Part shown: piece after piece, positions 1 to 7,515 of the stretch
How the letters are laid out: every line of letters begins with the position of its first letter
Position numbering within the stretch: position 1 is the stretch's first letter
Source: an uncultured Azospirillum sp.
GTDB lineage: Bacteria > Pseudomonadota > Alphaproteobacteria > RF32 > CAG-239
Assembly (NCBI GenBank): GCA_902489795.1
Contig: CABUBU010000029.1
Span: 1-20,263, forward strand
Direction: 5' to 3'
Length of the DNA: 20,263 bases
Notes under the pieces: model-generated
What the model saw: the letters and a program-made list of their open reading frames with translations, nothing else
What the model was told of the DNA's origin: nothing
Database searches by the model: none
Translations under genes and position numbers: made by a program

Positions 1-55
1 GACTAAAGTCGACGGATTTACAGTCCGTTGCATTTGACCGCTCTGCCACCCCTCC
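1..55 (-). tRNA. tRNA-Tyr (GTA), 5' part only
   Basis: Read on the minus strand, the sequence starts GGAGGGG (acceptor 5' strand), T8 and G9, a D-arm with GCAGAGCGGTC, and an anticodon stem-loop whose loop reads CTGTAAA, giving anticodon GTA. What follows the anticodon stem fits the start of the long variable arm of a type II tRNA. The window ends before the T-arm and acceptor 3' strand, so only about two thirds of the gene is visible. A GTA anticodon with a long variable arm fits bacterial tRNA-Tyr. Confidence 0.9.
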
Positions 56-112
56 ATAGAAATTCCGACTGAGGGAAAGGAACTGACTTCCTTTTGCAAA
101 TTTCATTCTTGC

Positions 113-141
113 AAATAATAGCATTTTGCCGCGATTGTCAA
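113..141 (-). promoter_or_regulatory. probable sigma-70-type promoter of tRNA-Tyr
   Basis: On the minus strand a perfect -35 hexamer TTGACA (141 down to 136) is followed after 17 nt by TTATTT (118-113). TATTAT (120-115) with a 15-nt spacer is the alternative -10. The predicted start lies near 107, giving a leader of about 50 nt before the tRNA. The leader holds a 7-bp hairpin (AAAGGAA at 76-82, TTCCTTT at 88-94, 5-nt loop). TTGCAAAT occurs twice as a direct repeat (94-101 and 109-116). The hairpin has no T-run after it on the minus strand, so it does not look like a terminator for the upstream fusion gene. Confidence 0.55.
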
Positions 142-149
142 CATCTTTT

Positions 150-1859
150 TTATTTTTGCCTGTGGATTTTTGTTTCCGCGGCCTTCAGGGCCTCCGGCGT
201 GCCGACATGGAAAAACTCGGCATAGTTGAGGACAAAGCCAAGCCTGCCGCGGCTTTGCGCCAAATCGAATAGGTCGCGAAGAGAAAATTTTTCGCGCGTT
301 TCGCCGGCAAAAATTTTGCGGCTGACGATCGAAATACCGCCGAACATGTAGGGATAACCGGTGGTTTTGGCGGCGTTACGTTCGATTTTTCCGCCGGTGC
401 CGACGCGGTAGTCGCCGACGCCTTTGTCGCCGCAGACGTCTTTTAAGTCTTGCAGCAGCAGCAAAATGTCGTACTTTTTTTCGTCCCAGGCGTCTGCCAT
501 CCGCCACAAAACCGGTTTGTAGCCGCGGTCGACGAAAAAGACGTCGCTGTTGCAGACGAAAAAGGCGGGGTCTTTCAAAAGCGGCAGCGCTTTTCTGACG
601 CCGCCGCCGGTTTCCAGCGCTTCGGCTTCTTCGGAAAAGGCGAGGTTGAAATCCGGACGGGAGGCGGTCAGGTGTTCGCGGATCATGTCCCCTCTGTAAC
701 AAAGGTTGACGACCGCGTTTTTGATGCCAGCTTCCGCCAGGCGGTCGAAGTTGTAGTCAATCAGCGCTTTGCCGCCGACTTTGACCAACGGTTTGGGCAG
801 ACTGTCGGTAAGGCTGCCCATCCGCACGCCGCGGCCGGCAGCCAGCACCATTGCCTGTGTAAAAGGTTTGCGCGCCGGCGCCCGTCGCAGTTCCCGCGGC
901 AGGTATGCGTCAAGCCAGTTTTTGACTTCCGCCAGTTTGGGATATTCGAGGATTTGGTCCAGCATTTTCCACATCTGGGGAATATAGTTCAGGTAGCGGG
1001 TTTTGCCGTTGACCATCGAAAGGGTGGTAAAACGCCCCAGCACCCGCAGATGGCGGAACAATGAGAGAAAGGCAAACGAATCTTCAAAATCTTCGCGGCG
1101 GACGTTTTCAAGACTGTTGAAAAAATCGTCTTTGACCTGCCGGATGACTTCCGGCGAGGCCGGCCGGCGGTCGGCGGCCAGCAGACTCATGACGTCGTAA
1201 GTGAGCGGTCCCCACATGGCGTCCTGAAAATCGATAATCGCGCATTCTTCCGCGTTCGGCGGCAGCATGATGTTGTCGATGTGATAGTCCCACAACACCA
1301 GCCGGTTCGGCACCCGGTAGGCCAGTTCCGCCAGCCTGCCGGCAGCGGCGAAAAATTCCGCGGCGGCCCGTTCGGGCAGCGGCTGTCCTGCCGCCATCGG
1401 AAAATACCAGTCGGTAAACAGGCGCAGATCGTCGAGAATTCTGCGGCGGGAAAGCTCGTTGACGCATTGCGGACGTTCGCGCACGGCGGCAACTTTGGCG
1501 GCGGCGCGTCCGGCCATGCGGTAAAGGTACATTTCGTTGTCATCTGTCAGCAGTTTGGTTACGGTGTCGTCGCCCAAGTCTTCCAGCAGCAGAAAGCCGT
1601 TGCCGAAGTCTTTGCTTTTTACTTCGGGGACATAGACGCCGCGGGCGCGGAGAAAGGCGGAAAGTTCGACAAATTCGCGGGTGCGGCAGCGGCAGCCTTC
1701 GTCGTCCATGATTACCGCGCTGCCGCCGTCGTTAAAACGCATGCGGTAATATTTGCGGCTTGAAGCGTCGGTTGAAAGCGGGTTTAAGGCAAAGGCGGCG
1801 CCGTTTGCGCAGGTTTCGGCGAATTCCTTTAATTTTGCCGGGCGGTCGAGATTTTCCAT
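150..1859 (-). CDS. amgK-murU: AmgK-MurU fusion: MurNAc/GlcNAc anomeric kinase plus MurNAc-1-phosphate uridylyltransferase
   Basis: This 569-residue protein joins two enzymes of the cytoplasmic peptidoglycan salvage route that bypasses MurA/MurB. Residues about 1-325 are an aminoglycoside-phosphotransferase-fold sugar kinase: an SRKYYR segment near 34-39, catalytic-loop LWDYHIDNIML (189-199, base D191 and N196), and metal-binding DFQD (210-213). Residues about 335-569 are a nucleotidyltransferase with LAAGRGVRMG (339-348), PKPLV (355-359), ETGGG (416-420) and the metal aspartate in NSD (437-439). AmgK and MurU are usually separate proteins of roughly 340 and 220-230 residues, and the sum matches this length. 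The start is supported by AGGAG 9 nt upstream. The usual HRD of the kinase loop reads LWD, as I recall for alphaproteobacterial relatives. Substrate assignment is by family resemblance. Another sugar-phosphate nucleotidyltransferase specificity is possible but less likely next to this kinase. Confidence 0.85.
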   Translation of the reverse strand: MENLDRPAKLKEFAETCANGAAFALNPLSTDASSRKYYRMRFNDGGSAVIMDDEGCRCRTREFVELSAFLRARGVYVPEVKSKDFGNGFLLLEDLGDDTVTKLLTDDNEMYLYRMAGRAAAKVAAVRERPQCVNELSRRRILDDLRLFTDWYFPMAAGQPLPERAAAEFFAAAGRLAELAYRVPNRLVLWDYHIDNIMLPPNAEECAIIDFQDAMWGPLTYDVMSLLAADRRPASPEVIRQVKDDFFNSLENVRREDFEDSFAFLSLFRHLRVLGRFTTLSMVNGKTRYLNYIPQMWKMLDQILEYPKLAEVKNWLDAYLPRELRRAPARKPFTQAMVLAAGRGVRMGSLTDSLPKPLVKVGGKALIDYNFDRLAEAGIKNAVVNLCYRGDMIREHLTASRPDFNLAFSEEAEALETGGGVRKALPLLKDPAFFVCNSDVFFVDRGYKPVLWRMADAWDEKKYDILLLLQDLKDVCGDKGVGDYRVGTGGKIERNAAKTTGYPYMFGGISIVSRKIFAGETREKFSLRDLFDLAQSRGRLGFVLNYAEFFHVGTPEALKAAETKIHRQK

Positions 1860-1896
1860 TGACCACGTCTCCTGAAATGTTATTATTCGTTAAGTC

Positions 1897-1928
1897 TGAA
1901 GCTTAGGCTTTAAGCTTTAAAATATAAT
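1897..1928 (+). promoter_or_regulatory. inverted repeat and -10 box between divergent genes
   Basis: The 89-bp gap between the AmgK-MurU fusion and the HAD gene holds an inverted repeat, AAGCTTA (1899-1905) and TAAGCTT (1911-1917), with a 5-nt centre. One G-T and one T-A pair extend it to 1897-1919. A perfect TATAAT lies at 1923-1928, just downstream on the plus strand. No good -35 is visible at 16-18 nt, and the repeat sits where it would be. This may be an operator-type site for the plus-strand operon, but that is only inferred from symmetry and position. Confidence 0.35.
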
Positions 1929-1948
1929 TAAAGGCATGAGGAGGGGCG

Positions 1949-2596
1949 ATGAAGTACAAATATGCGGTGTTTGACTGGGACGGCACTCTGGCGGACACTT
2001 ATCCGGTGATTTCGGCGGCGTACGACTATACTTTCGACAAAATAGGGCTGCTGCGGATTCCCTATGACGAAATCAAACGGATCACCAGCACCCTGCAGAA
2101 CAAAGACACCCTCGGATACGTTTTTAAAGAGCGGCGGGACGAGGCGGCAGGGTATTTTTACGAATATATCGAAAAATTTCATACCGACCGGCTGGCACCG
2201 ATGTTCGGTGCGGAAAAGCTGCTCGGCTTCTGCCGCGACAAAGGGCTTGAATGTTACCTGATTACCAACAAAAAAACGCGCTTTATCAAAGAAGAGCTGG
2301 AAAAGCTCGGGTTCAGCAAATATTTTAAAAAAGTGGTGGCGGCCGGCGAATATGCGGAAGACAAGCCGCATCCCCTGGCCTGTTACGCGGTGTTTGACAA
2401 CCGGCTGCCGCCGGCCGGCGAAATCGTGGTCATCGGCGACGGCGAAGCCGACGTCAAAACCGCGGCGACTTTTGAGCATGACGGCGAACGGGCCGAATGC
2501 ATCATTTACGATCCCAAACGCAAATACCGCGGTCCCGAACCGGACCATAAGATAGAAAGCCTGATTGAGGCGGCGGCACTTTTGGAGAAAGAATAA
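1949..2596 (+). CDS. HAD-superfamily phosphatase (phosphoglycolate phosphatase-like)
   Basis: The 215-residue protein carries all four HAD motifs: DWDGTLADT (9-17; nucleophile D9, acid/base D11), the motif II threonine in LITNKK (T106), motif III lysine K139 in DKPHP, and IGDGEAD (162-168) with Mg2+-ligating acidic residues. The helical cap between residues about 18 and 90 marks a subfamily I (Gph/PGP-like) enzyme. The substrate cannot be read from the sequence. 2-phosphoglycolate, nucleotide or sugar phosphates are all possible. The start has a strong GGAGG ribosome-binding site about 5 nt upstream. It is the first gene of the plus-strand run and is followed after 2 nt by rlmB, so the two are probably cotranscribed. 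Confidence 0.85.
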   Translation: MKYKYAVFDWDGTLADTYPVISAAYDYTFDKIGLLRIPYDEIKRITSTLQNKDTLGYVFKERRDEAAGYFYEYIEKFHTDRLAPMFGAEKLLGFCRDKGLECYLITNKKTRFIKEELEKLGFSKYFKKVVAAGEYAEDKPHPLACYAVFDNRLPPAGEIVVIGDGEADVKTAATFEHDGERAECIIYDPKRKYRGPEPDHKIESLIEAAALLEKE

Positions 2597-2598
2597 CC

Positions 2599-3321
2599 AT
2601 GCAAAACAAAAATCAGGTAGTCATTTACGGGCGGCACGCCGTTTTCGCGGCGCTGGCCAACCCGCGGCGCAGCATTGTCCGCGTCGTTTGCCTGAAAGAA
2701 AACGCTGCCGAACTGCGGAGCAGAATCGGCGAAAAGAAACTTTCCGTCGTCGAGCGCCGGGAACTGGAGAAGATGCTGCCGCGGGAAGCGGTGCATCAGG
2801 GAATGGCGGCGGTGGCCGAGATGCTGCCGGGCATTTCGCTGGAAGAACTGTGCGAAAAGGCGCAGGAAAAGGAAAACTGCCATCTGCTGGTGCTTGATCA
2901 GGTGACCGATCCGCAGAACATCGGGGCGATCATCCGTTCCTGCGCGGCTTTTGACGCGCTGGCGCTGGTGGTGCAGGATAAAAATTCGCCGCAGGAAAGC
3001 GGGGCGATGCTGAAGGCGGCTGCCGGCACTTTCGAACTGCTGCCGGTCTGCCGGGTGACCAACCTGTCGCGGGCAGTGGAAAAACTGAAAAAGGAAGGCT
3101 TTTGGGCAGTTGGTATGGACGGCTATGCCAAAACCGACGTTTCGGCTTTGCAAAAAGGCGGCAAACTGGCGGTGATTATGGGCAGCGAAGGCTCCGGCAT
3201 GCGTCGTCTGGTGGAAGAAACCTGCGATCTGACGGTGCGGCTGCCGATCAATCCGGAAGTGGAAAGCCTGAACGTTTCGACCGCGGCGGCGGTGGTGCTG
3301 TACGAATTAAACCGGAAATAG
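2599..3321 (+). CDS. rlmB: 23S rRNA (guanosine-2'-O-)-methyltransferase RlmB, TrmH family
   Basis: This 240-residue SPOUT methyltransferase would methylate the ribose of G2251 in the 23S rRNA P-loop using S-adenosylmethionine. The N-terminal substrate-binding domain (about 5-80) begins with IYGRHAVFAAL. The catalytic domain has motif 1, DQVTDPQNIGAIIRS (100-114, with N107 and R113), motif 2, MGSEGSGM (194-201), and motif 3, LPINPEVESLNVSTAAA (215-231), which forms the trefoil knot. Length and motif order match RlmB rather than the tRNA methyltransferase TrmH. It starts 2 nt after the HAD stop, with a GGAG site inside the end of that gene. The ABC ATPase follows within 10 nt. Confidence 0.9.
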   Translation: MQNKNQVVIYGRHAVFAALANPRRSIVRVVCLKENAAELRSRIGEKKLSVVERRELEKMLPREAVHQGMAAVAEMLPGISLEELCEKAQEKENCHLLVLDQVTDPQNIGAIIRSCAAFDALALVVQDKNSPQESGAMLKAAAGTFELLPVCRVTNLSRAVEKLKKEGFWAVGMDGYAKTDVSALQKGGKLAVIMGSEGSGMRRLVEETCDLTVRLPINPEVESLNVSTAAAVVLYELNRK

Positions 3322-3330
3322 GAGATGACA

Positions 3331-4053
3331 ATGCCGGCAAATGTTGAAGTTTGTTGTTTGTGCAAGAACTATGACCGAATCCGCGCGGTCGACAATGTTT
3401 CCTTTAAGGCCGGAGAGGGGGAAGTGATTGCCCTGCTCGGGTCCAACGGCGCCGGCAAGTCAACGCTGATGAACATGATGGCCGGTTATCTGGCGCCTTC
3501 CGGCGGCGAGGTTTTCATCTGCGGCCGCAATATCCGGGATTTTCCGCTTGAGGGCAAGCAAAACGTCGGTTTTCTGCCCGAAGGTTCGCCCTTGTATCCG
3601 GATCTGACGGTGCGGGCGTTTCTTAGCTATATGGCCGGTCTGCGGCTGCTGGACAAAAGGGCGGCCGATCGCGCGATTGCCCTGGCCAAAATAGAAAACG
3701 TGGCGGAACAGAAGATAGAAACCCTGTCAAAAGGCTATCAGCGGCGGGTGGGCTTTGCCCAGAGCATTCTTTCCGATCCGCCGGTGCTGCTTTTGGACGA
3801 GCCGACCGACGGTCTCGATCCCAACCAGAAACGGCATATCCGCGAACTGATCGGACAGATGGGCAAAAAAAAGACGATCATGATTTCTACCCATCTGCTG
3901 GACGAGGCGGAAACGGTTTGCAACCGGATCATTCTGATCAACCGCGGGCGAATCGTTGCCGACGGTACCGCCGGAGAAATTATCAAAAAAGCCGGCGCAA
4001 AAAATCTGGAAGAAGCTTTCTGTCAATTGACAACCACGGAAGACGAGGCATAG
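3331..4053 (+). CDS. ABC transporter ATP-binding protein (GldA / ABC-2 type)
   Basis: The 240-residue ATPase has Walker A GSNGAGKST (37-45), signature LSKGYQ (132-137), Walker B VLLLDEP (152-158, catalytic E157) and the H-loop histidine H188. It resembles the GldA/NosF-type ATPases of ABC-2 exporters and should power the fusion permease encoded directly after it (stop at 4051-4053, next ATG at 4054). Two ATGs are possible. The one at 3325 directly abuts the AGGAG (3320-3324) and leaves no spacer, whereas 3331 has a normal 6-nt spacing, so I chose 3331. The transported substrate is unknown. GldA/F/G-type systems act at the cell envelope, in gliding in Bacteroidota and with unknown roles elsewhere. 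Confidence 0.88.
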   Translation: MPANVEVCCLCKNYDRIRAVDNVSFKAGEGEVIALLGSNGAGKSTLMNMMAGYLAPSGGEVFICGRNIRDFPLEGKQNVGFLPEGSPLYPDLTVRAFLSYMAGLRLLDKRAADRAIALAKIENVAEQKIETLSKGYQRRVGFAQSILSDPPVLLLDEPTDGLDPNQKRHIRELIGQMGKKKTIMISTHLLDEAETVCNRIILINRGRIVADGTAGEIIKKAGAKNLEEAFCQLTTTEDEA

Positions 4054-7000
4054 ATGAAAAAATTATGGATCGTGACCAAAAACGAACTGCTGCGTTATTT
4101 TATTTCGCCGCTGGCATATGTTTATCTGGTGGCTTTTTTGCTGCTGAACGGGTCTTTTGCGGTATATTTCGGACATTTTGTCGACCGCGGCATTGCCGGC
4201 CTCGGTTCGATGTTTGCCTTTCAGCCGTGGCTTTATCTGCTGTTTATTCCCGGCATTTCGATGCGGCTGTGGGCAGAGGAATTTCGCAGCAAGACGGTGG
4301 TGCAGCTTCTGACCATGCCGGTTTCCGTTTCCACTTTGGTATGGGGCAAGTTTCTGGCTTCCTGGATTTTTGCCGCGGCGGCGCTTGTGCTGACGTTTCC
4401 CTTCTGGCTGACGGTCAATTATCTGGGGGCGCCCGACAACGGGGTGATTGCGGGAAGCTATCTCGGCAGCTGGGTTCTGGCCGGCTGCATGCTGGCCATT
4501 TCGCAGACGATGTCGGCGCTGACCAAAAACCAGGTGATTGCGCTGGTGCTGGCGGTGATCGTCAATTTCCTGTTCTTTTTGAGCGGGGTGGAATATGTGC
4601 TCGGCTTTTTCAGGATGTTTGCGCCGGCGGCGGTGGTCGACATGGTGGCCTCGTTCAGTTTTCTGGTGCATTTCGGCACCATTGCCGGCGGGCTGCTGGA
4701 AATGCGCGACGTTGTCTTTTTCGTTTCGGTCATTTTGCTGTTTAACGTAACCACTATTCTGGTCGTCAGCTTCCGCACTTCGGGAACCTCGCGCTGGCTG
4801 AAGTCTACCCAGGCGGCCTATTACGTTCTCTTCTTTCTGCTGCTGCTGACGGCTTTTACCGGGCTCAACCTGACGGCCAACCGGTTTTTGCGTACCGAAC
4901 AGTACGATTTTACGCAAGAAAAGCTGCATACGCTGACCCCTTCTTCCCGTCGGGTGCTGGAAAACCTGCCGGAACCGGTGTTGGCCAAACTCTACTATTC
5001 GCCGGTTTTGGGACAGAGAAACCCGGAACTGCGGCTGATGTACGACCGGGTGCGGCTGCTGCTTGAGCAGTTTGCGCGCCTGCAGCCGGAAAAATTCAGC
5101 TATAAGATATATAATCCGCAGCCGCTTGACGATTTGGAAGATCAGGCGATTGCGGCGGGACTGCAGCCGCTGCCGCTGGTTGACCTCAACCAAAACGGGT
5201 TTTTCGGGCTGGTTTTGACCGACAGTGCCGACCGCCGCGAAATAATACCGTTTTTTGCCCTTGAGCGATATGGTTATCTGGAGCAGGATCTGACGGAAAA
5301 GATTTATCAGCTTTATCACGAAAAAAAGACGCTCGGGCTGATCAGCAGCCTGCCGGTGTTTGACACGCCGTTTGCCGGCGGTTACGTTTCCCCGCGCTGG
5401 AACATCATGACCGAGATTGAAAAGTTTTATGAGGTTAAAATCATCAACAGTGCGGAAGACCTGGCAAAAATCGACCTGCTGATGATGATACATCCGCAAA
5501 AGCTGCCGGATGACGTGGTCGGGGCGATCAAACAGTATTCCGAACTCGGCGGCAAAACGCTGCTGCTTTTGGATACGGCGGCTGAGGCGCCGCGGATTTT
5601 CTCGCCGGACAACATCGAGTTTTATCCTTCCAACCTGAACGGTCTGGACAAGTTCTGGGGATTCCGCTTTTACAACGAACTGGTGGTGGCCGATCTTGAC
5701 AATTCAATCACCGTCGACGCCACCAAAAACTATTCCACCAATCCGGTCTTTACCCAGGACGTGGTGCAGTTCGTGGCGCCGGCTTCAAGCATGAATCCTG
5801 ATTTTCCGGTCACGAGAAACCTGCAGGGGATTTTGTTTGCTTCGGTATCGGCGGTGGTGCCGGACGGCGGGCGCAGCGCGTTTCTGCCTTTGATCAAAGG
5901 CGGCGATCAGTCGGGGGTTTTGAGTTCGGGAGTGGTTTATGAGGGAAAAAATCCGGCGGACCTGCTCGGCATGTTCAAACCCGACGGCAAGCTGAAGTTT
6001 CTGGCGGCGCTGTTGATCGAAAAAAACAAGAAGAATCCGTTTGAAGTGATCGTGGCGGCGGACACCGACTTTATCTACGATACGTTTTGGAGCTCAAGCC
6101 GGACGATCTTGGAAAACAATTATTTCATTCCGCTTTATGACAACGCCAATTTTATACTCAATTCGCTTGACTATCTGGCCGGCGACGAAACGCTGATCGA
6201 TTTGCGCGGGCGGACGCAGAAAATCCGCCGTTTCGAGGGAATCGAAAACATGCGCAAGGAAAATCTGCGCAATTTCCGGATCAAGGAAAACGACATTTTC
6301 CGTCAGATTGACAAGACCAAAAAGGCGTTGCAGGAAGTTTTCGGAAAAAGAGAGTTTGAAGAACGAAACAATTTTACTTCCGACGAACTGGCGGTAATTG
6401 CGGGAACGCGGCAGCGGCTGGATACGCTGAGAAGCGAGCTGGCGGCGATCCGCATGAACATGCACAGTAACCTCGAACGAACCGGCATGATAATTAAGTT
6501 TGTCAGCATATATCTGGTGCCTCTCCTGATTTTGCTGCTGCTGGCAGCAGCCGGGGCAAAAGGTTTTTATCGCCGCGGCGGTTTGTCGGGCACAGTCAGA
6601 ATATCTTTTAACCGGGAATTTAAGACGGCGGCCGTCGTGACCGTGCTGCTGGCGGCGGCCGGCGGCGTTTCCTTCCTGCTGACGATGAGCGATGCCGGCG
6701 ACGGTTATGAGAACCGGCCGGTGTTTGAAGGACTGACGGAAAAGCTGAACGACGTGGAAAAAGTCGTTTTGACGTCGGCCAAAGGGGAATTGAGCTTCTT
6801 TAAGGAAGACGGGGTATGGAAACTGGAAGGGGAACCCTGCGCCGTCGTTTATCAGGAGCGCATCGGCCGTTTTCTGGCGGTGCTGGCCGACGCCGTTTAT
6901 TATGAAAAGAAATCGGACAAGGCCGAATATTTGTCCCGCTTCGGACTGGCGCCGAGTTCGGCCGAAGGGTCGGAAAGCGTGGAAGTGCGGCTGGAAGGCG

Positions 7001-7515
7001 CAAAAAATTCGGTGTTGGCGGACTTTTCCGTCGGCCGTTATGACATAGACATCGGCCGCGGTGCGCGGGCGGCATATATCCGCTTTGCCGACAAGTTCCA
7101 AGTCTGGATGATCAAGGCCGACCTGATTGATTTGTCGACCAATGTTGCCGACTGGACGTACGGCAGCTTGTGGAACCTGCGTTTCGGGCGTCTGAGCGGC
7201 TTTAACCGGACAAGCAACCTGAACCGTACCGCGGAGATGGTCAAAACGCTGCTCAACGTCGGTTTTGTGTCTGCGGCGGAAGGGAAGCCGGAAGGGGAAA
7301 AAGTTTTGTCGCTTGAACTTGAAGTTGAAGGCAGCCGGCAAATCGGAATTGACTTTTTGCAAAATAAGGAGCATATCTACGCCCGTTATCAATTCCGGCC
7401 GGAAGACGAAAGCGGTTACCTCGGCTTTTTTGCCCGAACGGCGGAAAAATGCCATTATGAAATCAGCAAAGAGAATTTTGAGAAGATAGACAATGTTGCC
7501 GCAACCGTCCGCTGA
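4054..7515 (+). CDS. three-part fusion: ABC-2 permease (GldF-like), GldG-like domain, DUF4340-like domain
   Basis: The 1153-residue protein is normally two or three genes. Residues 1-245 are an ABC-2 permease with hydrophobic segments near 20-40, 57-70, 100-122, 134-156, 161-186 and 219-240, and the typical EEFRSKTVVQLLTMPVS loop (75-91). A seventh segment (254-274) starts a GldG-type auxiliary domain, marked by YDFTQEKLHTLTPSSRRVL after about residue 280. Its large extracytoplasmic part reaches to about 810, includes a charged, probably coiled-coil stretch (about 735-800), and ends in a membrane segment (813-835). A basic cytoplasmic link leads to another membrane segment (857-879). A C-terminal extracytoplasmic domain (about 880-1153) resembles DUF4340, including an early GVWKLEGEP. 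It starts directly at the ATPase stop. The reading frame stays open across both junctions. Domain names come from motif memory, and the DUF4340 part is the least certain. Confidence 0.82.
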   Translation: MKKLWIVTKNELLRYFISPLAYVYLVAFLLLNGSFAVYFGHFVDRGIAGLGSMFAFQPWLYLLFIPGISMRLWAEEFRSKTVVQLLTMPVSVSTLVWGKFLASWIFAAAALVLTFPFWLTVNYLGAPDNGVIAGSYLGSWVLAGCMLAISQTMSALTKNQVIALVLAVIVNFLFFLSGVEYVLGFFRMFAPAAVVDMVASFSFLVHFGTIAGGLLEMRDVVFFVSVILLFNVTTILVVSFRTSGTSRWLKSTQAAYYVLFFLLLLTAFTGLNLTANRFLRTEQYDFTQEKLHTLTPSSRRVLENLPEPVLAKLYYSPVLGQRNPELRLMYDRVRLLLEQFARLQPEKFSYKIYNPQPLDDLEDQAIAAGLQPLPLVDLNQNGFFGLVLTDSADRREIIPFFALERYGYLEQDLTEKIYQLYHEKKTLGLISSLPVFDTPFAGGYVSPRWNIMTEIEKFYEVKIINSAEDLAKIDLLMMIHPQKLPDDVVGAIKQYSELGGKTLLLLDTAAEAPRIFSPDNIEFYPSNLNGLDKFWGFRFYNELVVADLDNSITVDATKNYSTNPVFTQDVVQFVAPASSMNPDFPVTRNLQGILFASVSAVVPDGGRSAFLPLIKGGDQSGVLSSGVVYEGKNPADLLGMFKPDGKLKFLAALLIEKNKKNPFEVIVAADTDFIYDTFWSSSRTILENNYFIPLYDNANFILNSLDYLAGDETLIDLRGRTQKIRRFEGIENMRKENLRNFRIKENDIFRQIDKTKKALQEVFGKREFEERNNFTSDELAVIAGTRQRLDTLRSELAAIRMNMHSNLERTGMIIKFVSIYLVPLLILLLLAAAGAKGFYRRGGLSGTVRISFNREFKTAAVVTVLLAAAGGVSFLLTMSDAGDGYENRPVFEGLTEKLNDVEKVVLTSAKGELSFFKEDGVWKLEGEPCAVVYQERIGRFLAVLADAVYYEKKSDKAEYLSRFGLAPSSAEGSESVEVRLEGAKNSVLADFSVGRYDIDIGRGARAAYIRFADKFQVWMIKADLIDLSTNVADWTYGSLWNLRFGRLSGFNRTSNLNRTAEMVKTLLNVGFVSAAEGKPEGEKVLSLELEVEGSRQIGIDFLQNKEHIYARYQFRPEDESGYLGFFARTAEKCHYEISKENFEKIDNVAATVR

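Noticed and set aside
76..94. The hairpin AAAGGAA/TTCCTTT as a terminator of the AmgK-MurU gene.
   Set aside because: On the minus strand it is followed by TCCCTCAG with no T-run, and it lies downstream of the tRNA promoter, so it belongs to the tRNA leader.
4063..5499. A 478-codon open frame on the minus strand within the transporter fusion gene.
   Set aside because: It is antisense to clear permease and GldG coding sequence. The translation is rich in Gln/Arg/His with no family features, a typical shadow in G+C-rich DNA.
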